DNA from: Ekhidna sp.
GTDB taxonomy: Bacteria > Bacteroidota > Bacteroidia > Cytophagales > Cyclobacteriaceae
Assembly: GCA_013214445.1 (NCBI GenBank)
Contig: JABSPG010000281.1
Coordinates: 1-5,771 of the forward strand
Direction: 5' to 3'
Length of the DNA: 5,771 bases
The notes under the pieces were generated by a model that ran no database searches, was not told the DNA's origin, and saw only the letters and a list, made by a program, of their open reading frames with translations. Positions 1 through 5,771 of this stretch are shown here, piece after piece. Each line of letters opens with the position of its first letter. The stretch's first letter is position 1. Made by a program: the position numbers and the translations under genes.

Positions 1-1570
1 GTCCAAGCTGCTTCAATAAATCTTTGGATCCCTTAGGCACATCAGTTCCTATTTCAAAACTGGGAGCACTTGGAGTCCTGAATGTTCTCGAAGGATCATA
101 CGATTTCACATCAGCGTTCCCGTTTACAGAAACTTCCCCAATGTACTTAAGCGTTTTTGTGCCCCTATCAAAGCTTTTCTTTATCTCAAAAAGTTCTGGA
201 TGACTGTCTATGAAATTGACTGTTGCTTTTCCTTCAAAAAAGTCCTTCGTATATATGACGTTTTCAAGAAATCCAATATTTGTCTTGACTCCTCGAACCC
301 TAAACTCTCTCAAAGCTCTATGGAGACGTTGTGCACTCCCCTTCAGTGTTCGTCCTTTTGCTGTAACCTTGACTAGCAACGAATCAAAAAACGGAGAAAT
401 TTTGACTCCTTGATACACATTACCTGCATCAAGCCTAATGCCAAAACCACCTGCACTCCTGTAAGCGATGACAGTACCATAATCTGGTTTAAATCCATTT
501 TCAGGATCTTCAGTAGTCACTCTACACTGGATGGCAAAACCTTTAATTGATATGTCTTCTTGTGAACGAATATAGATTTGGGGATGAGATAAATCACAAC
601 CCGACGCAATCAGCAGCTGTGAACGAACAATATCAACTCCGGTTATCTCCTCTGTGATTGTATGCTCTACTTGCACCCTTGGGTTTACCTCTATGAAATA
701 AATATTTTCGTCAGGATCAACCAAAAATTCTACTGTGCCTGCATTATTATAATTTACTTGACCGGCAATTTTTAGTGCGTATTCGTACAACCTTTCCCTG
801 GTTTGGTCTTTCAGTCCATAGCTAGGTGCTACCTCAACCACTTTCTGAAACCTTCTTTGAACGGAGCAATCTCTTTCATAGAGATGAACCATATTTCCTT
901 TATTATCAGCAAGGATCTGAACTTCTATATGTTTTGGATTCTCAACATATTTTTCAAGAAAGATTGTATCATCACCAAAAGCCTTCCCAGCTTCAGACTT
1001 TGCTTCGGCATAAGATTTTATCAATTGCTTTTCATCCCTTACTACACGCATTCCTCTACCACCTCCTCCAGCGGCCGCTTTGATAATTACCGGGTACCCT
1101 ATTCTTGTAGCTTCAGAAATAGCAATCTTTTCTTCAGAAAGGATCTCCTGATTATCCTCTATCACAGGAACATTTGCAGCTCTGGCTACTTTTTTTGCCA
1201 TCACCTTATCTCCAAGCTGCGCCATTACTTCAGGCGCTGGCCCTACGAAGGTTATTCCCTCTTCTCTACACCTGCTGGCAAACGTCACATTTTCTGATAG
1301 GAAGCCATAGCCAGGATGTATGGCATCTATCCCGTTTTCTTTAGCAACAGAGATGATTTCCTCAATATTTAGATATGGTTTTAAGGGTTCTTCTTTAGAT
1401 CCAATCTGATAAGCTTCGTCTGCCTTATATCTATGCAGGGAATACCTATCCTCATGTGTATAAATGGCTACTGATCTAATGTGCAATTCGGATATAGCTC
1501 GTAAGACACGTATTGCTATCTCGCCTCTATTGGCGACCATGATCTTCTTAAAGAACTTCTGATTTTCCAT
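1..1570 (-). CDS. pyc: Pyruvate carboxylase, N-terminal part (biotin carboxylase domain and start of linker); runs off left edge
   Basis: The reverse strand reads without interruption for 523 codons from ATG at 1570 to the window edge, so the C-terminus is missing. Visible biotin carboxylase features, in order: N-terminal MVANRGEIAIR (about residues 11-21), HPGYGFLSEN (85-94), the ATP-grasp glycine loop AAAGGGGRGM (165-174), ERDCSVQRRFQK (232-243) and the catalytic EVNPRVQVEHT (294-304). The frame continues past the usual end of an AccC subunit (about 450 residues) into the pyruvate carboxylase linker (KYIGEVSVNG near 474, then PKGSKDLLKQLG at the edge). This argues for the single-chain anaplerotic enzyme that makes oxaloacetate from pyruvate and bicarbonate, with ATP and biotin. 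The carboxyltransferase and biotin-carrier domains should lie outside the window. An in-frame TAA about 30 nt upstream excludes a much longer N-terminus. No Shine-Dalgarno sequence is seen. It lies 69 nt downstream of a DUF2784 gene on the same strand, so an operon is likely. Confidence 0.93.
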   Translation of the reverse strand, partial: MENQKFFKKIMVANRGEIAIRVLRAISELHIRSVAIYTHEDRYSLHRYKADEAYQIGSKEEPLKPYLNIEEIISVAKENGIDAIHPGYGFLSENVTFASRCREEGITFVGPAPEVMAQLGDKVMAKKVARAANVPVIEDNQEILSEEKIAISEATRIGYPVIIKAAAGGGGRGMRVVRDEKQLIKSYAEAKSEAGKAFGDDTIFLEKYVENPKHIEVQILADNKGNMVHLYERDCSVQRRFQKVVEVAPSYGLKDQTRERLYEYALKIAGQVNYNNAGTVEFLVDPDENIYFIEVNPRVQVEHTITEEITGVDIVRSQLLIASGCDLSHPQIYIRSQEDISIKGFAIQCRVTTEDPENGFKPDYGTVIAYRSAGGFGIRLDAGNVYQGVKISPFFDSLLVKVTAKGRTLKGSAQRLHRALREFRVRGVKTNIGFLENVIYTKDFFEGKATVNFIDSHPELFEIKKSFDRGTKTLKYIGEVSVNGNADVKSYDPSRTFRTPSAPSFEIGTDVPKGSKDLLKQLG

Positions 1571-1639
1571 ATCAACTGGAAATTAATAAAAATGATCGTT
1601 TATTGCTCAAACAACAGAATGCCCATAGAAGACTAATAT

Positions 1640-2032
1640 CTACTCGACCTTATTTTTGGTCTTTCTTGCAGAATAGCTTTTCATATTTACATAGACTGCA
1701 CAAACTATACTAAGCGCTAATCCAGCAGCTGTCCCTAAGTCAACCAATTGTCGATTCAGGTCGATCCCTGTAACTTTTTCGAGAATATACTCAATAAATG
1801 AGCTTGGTATGTTCTGCTCTCCTAAAGCTCGTTTGATATCCCAATGCCAGTCAGTCAATGGACAATAACCTATCGTCCCAACATACAATCCAATGGCTAG
1901 CCATGCTGTAAGAGTCAGAAAAATGGCTATCAGATGAGCTTTACGAGTTGATTTGTGTATCCAGCCAGTCAATACAAAAAGTACAAACGCCGAATGAAAA
2001 AAGGTAAGAAAGTAGTCTAGGAAATTGTTCAT
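1640..2032 (-). CDS. DUF2784-family small integral membrane protein
   Basis: About 130 residues from ATG at 2032. A TTG start at 2050 would add six residues, but I prefer the ATG. Three hydrophobic segments are visible: residues 3-25 (HSAFVLFVLTGW inside), 33-52 and 97-117. Between the second and third lies the conserved core GYCPLTDWHWDIKRALG followed by SSFIEYILEKVTG. The early His and the CPLT-W...LG...SFI signature are what I recognise from Pfam DUF2784, a family of short membrane proteins without an assigned function, and the length suits that family. The C-terminus is basic and probably cytoplasmic. It precedes pyc by 69 nt on the same strand with no hairpin terminator between them. Shared transcription is therefore likely, but a functional link to pyruvate metabolism is only inference. 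A 16-codon reading frame ends on this gene's start codon (see findings). Confidence 0.8.
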   Translation of the reverse strand: MNNFLDYFLTFFHSAFVLFVLTGWIHKSTRKAHLIAIFLTLTAWLAIGLYVGTIGYCPLTDWHWDIKRALGEQNIPSSFIEYILEKVTGIDLNRQLVDLGTAAGLALSIVCAVYVNMKSYSARKTKNKVE

Positions 2033-2214
2033 AAATCCATTTGTTTCCAAGATAGTGCCACCAGCAGGAGTCCCTTCATATTATCGACAAAAAGCAATAA
2101 AAATCAGATTTAAACAACTACTATAGTAACGAAGATCCAAAAGTGTACTCCGAAGTGATGCCGAAGAATATTTTTACATTTGAAGAATTTAAGTTTTAGT
2201 CTCTTCACAGTGCC

Positions 2215-3024
2215 ATGAAAAATTCCCTTCTTTTCCTAATCCTATTATCATTTGCGGTCTCTTGCAAACCTCCTGAGCAAGAAGAATCAATCCCCGTGCC
2301 TAGCCGTGTAGCTTTGACTACCGAAGTTGGAGAAATAATTATTGAACTCTCTGACAGAACTCCATTGCATCGAGATAACTTTCTCAAACTGGTGGAATCC
2401 GGAGCATACGATAGTATACTATTTCATCGTGTGATCAGTGATTTTGTAGTACAAGCCGGAGAGAGAGACAGTAGCAATTATCAATCATCTGACTCAATAG
2501 AGCTAGATTATACCGTGCCTGCAGAATTTGATAGTACACTTTTTCACAAAAGAGGAGCTATTGGTGCTGCAAGGGATGGAAATCCTGCCCGTGCATCCTC
2601 TTCGATCCAATTCTACATTGTACAGCGTGGACCTAGAGCAGATAGTCTAATAGACAAAGATGAAAAACGCATAAATAAATGGTTATCAGAAAACAAAACA
2701 GTTAATGCTCAAGAAAATACAGCATTGAAAGACTCTCTTGCAAAAGCAATGGAGGCAAATGATATGGAGGTCTATTCGCAATTAGCTGACTCCATTTCCA
2801 AATTGGCAGAACTAATTGAATTCGAAGCTTACAAAATTCCTATATCGCAACGAAAAATCTATAATTCACTTGGGGGAACACCACATCTCGATCAGAACTA
2901 TACGGTGTTTGGCGAGGTTGTGGAAGGAATGAATGTTGTTGATTCCATTGCAATGAAACGTGTCAATGACCAAGGAAGACCACTTAAAAAGATTTATATT
3001 ATTTCAGCAACGGTAGTGGAGTAA
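2215..3024 (+). CDS. Cyclophilin-type peptidyl-prolyl cis-trans isomerase, lipoprotein
   Basis: This 269-residue protein has a lipoprotein signal: a short hydrophobic run, then AVSC with Cys17 as the lipidation site, so it is probably anchored in an envelope membrane. The +2 to +8 residues KPPEQEE are charged, loosely like Bacteroidota surface-export signals, but not a clear match. The cyclophilin fold starts near residue 31. FHRVISDFVVQAG (70-82) carries the active-site trio Arg72, Phe77 and Gln80. HKRGAIGAAR (111-120), the IQFYIVQRG strand (131-139) and GGTPHLDQNYTVFGEVVEG (220-238) follow. The position of human CypA Trp121 appears to be His or Leu, as in many bacterial members. About 75 residues (141-217), charged and probably helical, are inserted between the QFYIV strand and the GGTPHLD loop. 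Comparable inserts occur in related Bacteroidota lipoproteins. It should speed proline isomerisation in envelope proteins. It ends in tandem TAA TAA. A loose match to the Bacteroidota -7 box (TAAGTTTT, 2190-2197) lies upstream, without a convincing -33 element. Confidence 0.92.
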   Translation: MKNSLLFLILLSFAVSCKPPEQEESIPVPSRVALTTEVGEIIIELSDRTPLHRDNFLKLVESGAYDSILFHRVISDFVVQAGERDSSNYQSSDSIELDYTVPAEFDSTLFHKRGAIGAARDGNPARASSSIQFYIVQRGPRADSLIDKDEKRINKWLSENKTVNAQENTALKDSLAKAMEANDMEVYSQLADSISKLAELIEFEAYKIPISQRKIYNSLGGTPHLDQNYTVFGEVVEGMNVVDSIAMKRVNDQGRPLKKIYIISATVVE

Positions 3025-3029
3025 TAACG

Positions 3030-3608
3030 CTAAACTCTTCTCTCGCTAAGTTTATTAAGAGCTGTCTGCAATTCTCTTTTAAGTTTCACTTGAGCCTCTC
3101 TTGCTTTATCCTTATAAGCAACTAGTTCTAAGGATAGGTCTTCATATTCTCTCTTAGCCTTTGTTGTCACTCGGTTGCTTCTCAAGAACATCATATAACA
3201 CAAGGCAGTCGTTACTGCCAAAACAATGATAATGCCCCATACAAACAAGTGATACCCTCCTTTAGAAAACAATATTCCCAGAAAGTTTATACTATCATTC
3301 GTCTCAAGACTACTATCTAACTCAGCTTGCACGTTATCTAGTTTAGCTTCTAGATCTTTGATGGCTCCCTGCTGCTCTTCTAGCTTAACCTGTAAGTCAA
3401 CAGCAATGCCTCTACTAACACTGAGTGTATCATTGACCTCTTTCCAGAAATCGCTCAAATCAGACTTGGGAATGACTTTAAACTGCTGATAAGTCTCAGA
3501 TCCTTCGATGAGTAAATCATATTTGTGGTTTAAAGATTCTTGTCCTTTCACTATAAAAGCGTGACAAAATATTATCCCAAAAAGGAATATGGTTCTCAAA
3601 AATTTCAT
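3030..3608 (-). CDS. Secreted/anchored coiled-coil membrane protein of Bacteroidota, function unknown
   Basis: I choose ATG at 3608 (192 residues) because it begins a clean signal peptide, MKFLRTIFLFGIIFCHAF, with likely cleavage after KGQ (residue 23). A TTG at 3647 would only bury this signal. The rest consists of a short domain with YQQFKVIPKSDL (40-51), a heptad-like coiled coil (about 70-102), FLGILFSKGGYHLFVWG leading into one transmembrane helix (about 121-141), and a second charged helical segment (about 148-187) ending in basic residues. The architecture suggests an extracytoplasmic coiled coil, one membrane pass and a cytoplasmic coiled coil. From memory, this layout matches a flavobacterial and cytophagal family often labelled tRNA (guanine-N1)-methyltransferase in databases. 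Nothing here resembles TrmD: there is no SPOUT knot motif, and the protein is secretory. The label should not be carried over. Its stop lies 5 nt from the stop of the convergent isomerase gene. Function is unknown; a structural or scaffold role is inference. Confidence 0.82.
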   Translation of the reverse strand: MKFLRTIFLFGIIFCHAFIVKGQESLNHKYDLLIEGSETYQQFKVIPKSDLSDFWKEVNDTLSVSRGIAVDLQVKLEEQQGAIKDLEAKLDNVQAELDSSLETNDSINFLGILFSKGGYHLFVWGIIIVLAVTTALCYMMFLRSNRVTTKAKREYEDLSLELVAYKDKAREAQVKLKRELQTALNKLSERRV

Positions 3609-3728
3609 TGGTAGTGTGTACTGTTTAGATTCGATATTGGCAATCAATTCGCGAATTAAAGCGATTTAAAAAAGATGTACAACCACAATCGAATTGTAGA
3701 CTACATTTATTTAATTCTAATACCTAAA

Positions 3729-3753
3729 ATGATTGCAATTGTCTTGCAATTAC
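3729..3753 (-). terminator. Weak hairpin just downstream of hslV, possible terminator
   Basis: ATTGCAA (3732-3738) and TTGCAAT (3744-3750) form a perfect 7-bp stem with a 5-nt loop, beginning 5 nt after the hslV stop codon on the reverse strand. The stem is AT-rich and followed only by CATTTTAGG, so termination would be weak. The same bases also form a direct repeat (see findings), so the role is uncertain. Confidence 0.3.
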
Positions 3754-3755
3754 TG

Positions 3756-4295
3756 CTATTCCACAGTCTCCACAATCAAATTATGATTTGTATATATGCA
3801 GATATCGGCGGCTATCGTTAGACCCTCCCTCACCATTTCTTCTGCAGTCAATTCGGATGCATGTTTTTTTAAAGCTAAGGCGGCAGATCTAGCATACATG
3901 CTACCAGATCCGATAGAAGCAATATCATTATCAGGTTCTAATACGTCTCCTGTACCTGAAACAACCAACACCTCGTTCTTATCAGCCACAATCATCATAG
4001 CCTCTAACTTTCTCAAATACCTATCAGTCCGCCAATCTTTAGCCAGTTCGACAGCAGCTCGCTTTAAGTTTCCGGAGTAGTTACTTAGCTTTTCATCAAA
4101 CCGGTCTAGAAGGGTAAATGCATCAGCGGTTGATCCTGCAAAGCCTGTTACAATCTTGCCATCTCCTAACTTTCGAATCTTTTTGACATTAGACTTAGCT
4201 ACTGTATTGCCTAGGGTAGCTTGCCCATCGGCTCCAATTGCTACTTTGCCATTATGCTTTATTGCCAATACTGTGGTAGACCTGATCTTTTCCAT
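3756..4295 (-). CDS. hslV: ATP-dependent protease peptidase subunit HslV (ClpQ)
   Basis: From ATG at 4295 this gives 179 residues, the normal HslV length. The short propeptide MEKIRS is removed to expose the catalytic Thr7 (Thr1 of the mature protein) in TTVLAIKHNG. Also visible are GADGQATLGNT with Asp23 (mature Asp17), VKKIRKL with Lys39 (mature Lys33), GFAGSTADAFTLLDRFDEKL, AVELAKDWRTDRYLRKLEA, SIGSGSMYARSAA and ADICIYTNH. All agree closely with the E. coli protein. An upstream TTG at 4373 is in frame but lies inside the neighbouring terminator hairpin and would place 26 extra residues before the propeptide, so I reject it. HslV forms a double hexameric ring that degrades unfolded proteins in the cytoplasm when capped by the ATPase HslU. 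HslU is not adjacent: the next gene downstream is the coiled-coil protein and the upstream gene is E2. A promoter is expected between 4296 and 4345; I see no clear box. Confidence 0.96.
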   Translation of the reverse strand: MEKIRSTTVLAIKHNGKVAIGADGQATLGNTVAKSNVKKIRKLGDGKIVTGFAGSTADAFTLLDRFDEKLSNYSGNLKRAAVELAKDWRTDRYLRKLEAMMIVADKNEVLVVSGTGDVLEPDNDIASIGSGSMYARSAALALKKHASELTAEEMVREGLTIAADICIYTNHNLIVETVE

Positions 4296-4345
4296 TTGCT
4301 TGATTTCAGTAATGTCGTCTCCAAATCCGTAGACTTCACATTTAC

Positions 4346-4386
4346 TCGAATAAACTAAAATACCCCAAAACAAGTTCGGGGTATTT
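4346..4386 (-). terminator. Factor-independent terminator after the E2 gene
   Basis: AAATACCCC (4358-4366) pairs perfectly with GGGGTATTT (4378-4386), giving a 9-bp stem with four G-C pairs and an 11-nt loop. On the reverse strand it is followed by the T-rich run TTTTAGTTTATT. It starts 18 nt after the E2 stop codon, so it should end the pyruvate dehydrogenase transcript. The opposite side has no T-tract, so it acts in one direction. It makes hslV a separate transcription unit. Confidence 0.82.
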
Positions 4387-4404
4387 CAATGAGTCTTTAC
4401 TAGA

Positions 4405-5568
4405 TTAAATTAAAATTCTTACAGGATCTTCAAGAAGTTCCTTAAAGGTTTTAAGGAAGGCTGATCCCACTGCACCATCGACAGCCCTGTGATCACATGA
4501 CAGAGTGACTTTCATTACATTTCCTGGCTTCATTTCACCATTCTTCACAATTACCGTTTCCTTGATTCCACCGACAGCCATAATACAAGCATCCGGCGGG
4601 TTTATGATTGCAGTGAATTCCTCAATACCAAACATTCCCAAATTGGAAATGGTAAAAGTATTTCCAGAAAACTCTTCTGGCTGCAGCTTTTTATCTTTTG
4701 CTTTCTGAGCTAGCTCTCTCACTTCTGAAGAAATATGAGATAGCGATTTGTTATCAGCAAATCGTACTACCGGAACAATTAGCCCATCAGGAATAGCAAC
4801 AGCTACTCCCATATGAATGTGGGCATGCTTAACCATGTGATCTCCCATCCAGCTCACATTAACATCTGGATGTTGCCTTAGGGCTGCTGCTGCTGCCTTA
4901 ATCACCATGTCATTGAAGCTAATCTTAACCGGAGCTACCTCATTCATTGATTTCCTCGCTTGAATGGCTTTATCCATGTTTATCTCCATGGTCAAGTAGA
5001 AATGAGGAGCACTGAATTTGCTATCACCAAGTCTCTTAGCTATCACTTTTCTCATTTGCGATAGCTCAACCTTTTCTGACCTTTCCTCTCCCACAACCTG
5101 AGGTATATGCACGGCAGGGGCTGACTCTTCGGCCGGAGCAGATGCTATCTGTGGCATAGCAGAAGGAGTGAATTCTTCTACATCCTTCTTTACAATTCTT
5201 CCTTCTGTTCCTGTCCCTGTAACCTGGGTAAGGTCTATTCCTTTTTCAGAAGCAATTTTCTTTGCAAGGGGAGATGCTTTAATTCTTCCATTGCTTGCGC
5301 TTACGGATTCTACGGGCTCAGCGATTGCTTGTGCCTTTGGGGCGTCAACAGCAATGGATTTTTCTTCTTTTGTTGGCTCACTGCTTGAACTACCTTGTTC
5401 TTCAGCTTTTAGCAATAGTTCAAAGTCTGCACCTTCCTCCCCGATGATAGCAATTATGCCATCTACAGGCACTCCATTTCCTGACTCAACTGCTGTATAA
5501 AGTAGCGTTCCGTCTTCATAAGCCTCAAGTTCCATAGTAGCTTTATCCGTTTCTACTTCAGCCAATAT
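4405..5568 (-). CDS. Pyruvate dehydrogenase E2 (dihydrolipoamide acetyltransferase), 5' end missing
   Basis: This is the recognisable part of the E2 core subunit, which moves the acetyl group from E1 to coenzyme A on a swinging lipoyl arm. From the junction inward it encodes ILAEVETDKATMELEAYEDG, with the lipoyl lysine in TDKA, and the second half of the lipoyl domain, ending VPVDGIIAIIGEEGADF. A Ser/Glu/Ala/Pro-rich linker follows, then the E1/E3-binding domain (RIKASPLAKKIA...GTGTEGRIVKKDV). The catalytic acyltransferase domain contains NTFTISNLGMFG and the active-site motif DHRAVDG near the C-terminus. The Bacteroidota-type lipoyl domain (GTLLYTAVESG...IAIIGEEGADFELLL) favours pyruvate dehydrogenase over the 2-oxoglutarate or branched-chain complexes. 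The reading frame stays open to 5760, with ATGs at 5637, 5733 and 5757. However, the residues upstream of 5568 do not resemble any lipoyl domain: the expected RMPKMSDTMTEG and KKVGD motifs are absent. The first 30-40 lipoyl-domain residues and the true start codon are therefore missing. Confidence 0.88.
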   Translation of the reverse strand: MLAEVETDKATMELEAYEDGTLLYTAVESGNGVPVDGIIAIIGEEGADFELLLKAEEQGSSSSEPTKEEKSIAVDAPKAQAIAEPVESVSASNGRIKASPLAKKIASEKGIDLTQVTGTGTEGRIVKKDVEEFTPSAMPQIASAPAEESAPAVHIPQVVGEERSEKVELSQMRKVIAKRLGDSKFSAPHFYLTMEINMDKAIQARKSMNEVAPVKISFNDMVIKAAAAALRQHPDVNVSWMGDHMVKHAHIHMGVAVAIPDGLIVPVVRFADNKSLSHISSEVRELAQKAKDKKLQPEEFSGNTFTISNLGMFGIEEFTAIINPPDACIMAVGGIKETVIVKNGEMKPGNVMKVTLSCDHRAVDGAVGSAFLKTFKELLEDPVRILI

Positions 5569-5771
5569 TAGTGGAGCATCTACCCCTCGCTCTTTTGACG
5601 AAATTTCTAATGAAATTAAAAACAATGTCGATTTCATTACCAATAAACAATTTGATAAAGGAAATAAAAAACCTTCTGCATTAATCAAATTAGGATTGCA
5701 TGGAGAGATTAAAGTCCTGAGAAGATAATCCATAACTACGTATATCTCCTCTATCATCACTAGGTAATTTA
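5569..5771. other. Unrelated sequence joined to the E2 gene; insertion, rearrangement or assembly chimera
   Basis: Homology to E2 ends at 5568. By hand count 5581-5700 is about 28% G+C, against about 43% in the 120 bases 5401-5520 inside E2. No frame encodes the missing lipoyl-domain start, so a simple frameshift is excluded. The forward strand carries an open stretch of 52 codons from 5570 to TAA at 5726-5728. It has strong purine bias at first codon positions and a plausible protein tail (SFDEISNEIKNNVDF near the start, ALIKLGLHGEIKVLRR at the end). This could be the 3' end of an unrelated gene. On the reverse strand a 26-codon tail (ending DFNLSMQS, stop at 5690-5692) overlaps it, so at most one is likely real. 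I recognise neither product. No insertion-sequence end or transposase motif is evident. Confidence 0.6.

Noticed and set aside
803..1297. Forward-strand open frames of 164 and 85 codons over the pyc gene
   Set aside because: They lie wholly inside the conserved biotin carboxylase coding strand, and the predicted residues have no recognisable family features, so they are shadows.
2119..2128. Palindrome TACTATAGTA in the divergent region before the isomerase gene
   Set aside because: It is only 10 bp and entirely consistent with AT-rich intergenic DNA, and I see no matching promoter boxes around it.
4296..4373. Longer hslV starting from TTG at 4373
   Set aside because: The start falls in the terminator stem-loop, and the extra residues precede the normal short propeptide before the catalytic Thr.
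5168..5500. Forward-strand 110-codon open frame opposite E2
   Set aside because: Its sequence mirrors the Ala/Ser/Pro-rich linker and lipoyl region on the other strand, so it is an antisense shadow.
5569..5762. TAGTG (5569-5573) and CACTA (5758-5762) as terminal inverted repeats of an inserted element
   Set aside because: A 5-bp match is expected by chance, the flanks do not extend it, and no transposase or target duplication is visible.

Overview
The window reads as ordinary chromosome from a Bacteroidota bacterium, most likely a Cytophagales-type lineage. The support is the gene families: a pyruvate dehydrogenase E2 of the Bacteroidota type, a lipoprotein cyclophilin with a long charged insert, and a coiled-coil membrane protein known mainly from this phylum. 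Visible starts lack clear Shine-Dalgarno sequences and the DNA is AT-rich, which also fits. The species cannot be fixed from the sequence alone.

Layout from left to right. Positions 1-1570 (minus) hold the first 523 codons of pyruvate carboxylase (pyc), which runs off the left edge. Positions 1640-2032 (minus) encode a small DUF2784-type membrane protein just upstream of pyc, probably co-transcribed with it. A short divergent intergenic region leads to 2215-3024 (plus), a lipoprotein peptidyl-prolyl isomerase. Converging on it, with a 5-nt gap, is 3030-3608 (minus), a coiled-coil, single-pass membrane protein. Upstream of that lies hslV (3756-4295, minus), the proteolytic subunit of the HslUV protease. 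A strong factor-independent terminator at 4346-4386 separates hslV from 4405-5568 (minus), most of the pyruvate dehydrogenase E2 gene. Pyc and pyruvate dehydrogenase both act at the pyruvate node (oxaloacetate and acetyl-CoA supply). HslV and the isomerase belong to protein quality control and folding.

The one real anomaly is at the right edge. The E2 protein should begin with the first half of a lipoyl domain. Homology stops abruptly at about 5568, and the remaining 203 bases are unrelated, AT-richer sequence that contains no E1 or E2 start in any frame. Either the gene was broken by an insertion or rearrangement, or the edge of the sequence is an assembly chimera. The position at the very end favours the chimera, but the sequence cannot decide.

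I see no RNA gene, CRISPR array, complete mobile element or recognisable new multi-gene system. There is no gene-free stretch longer than 300 bases.
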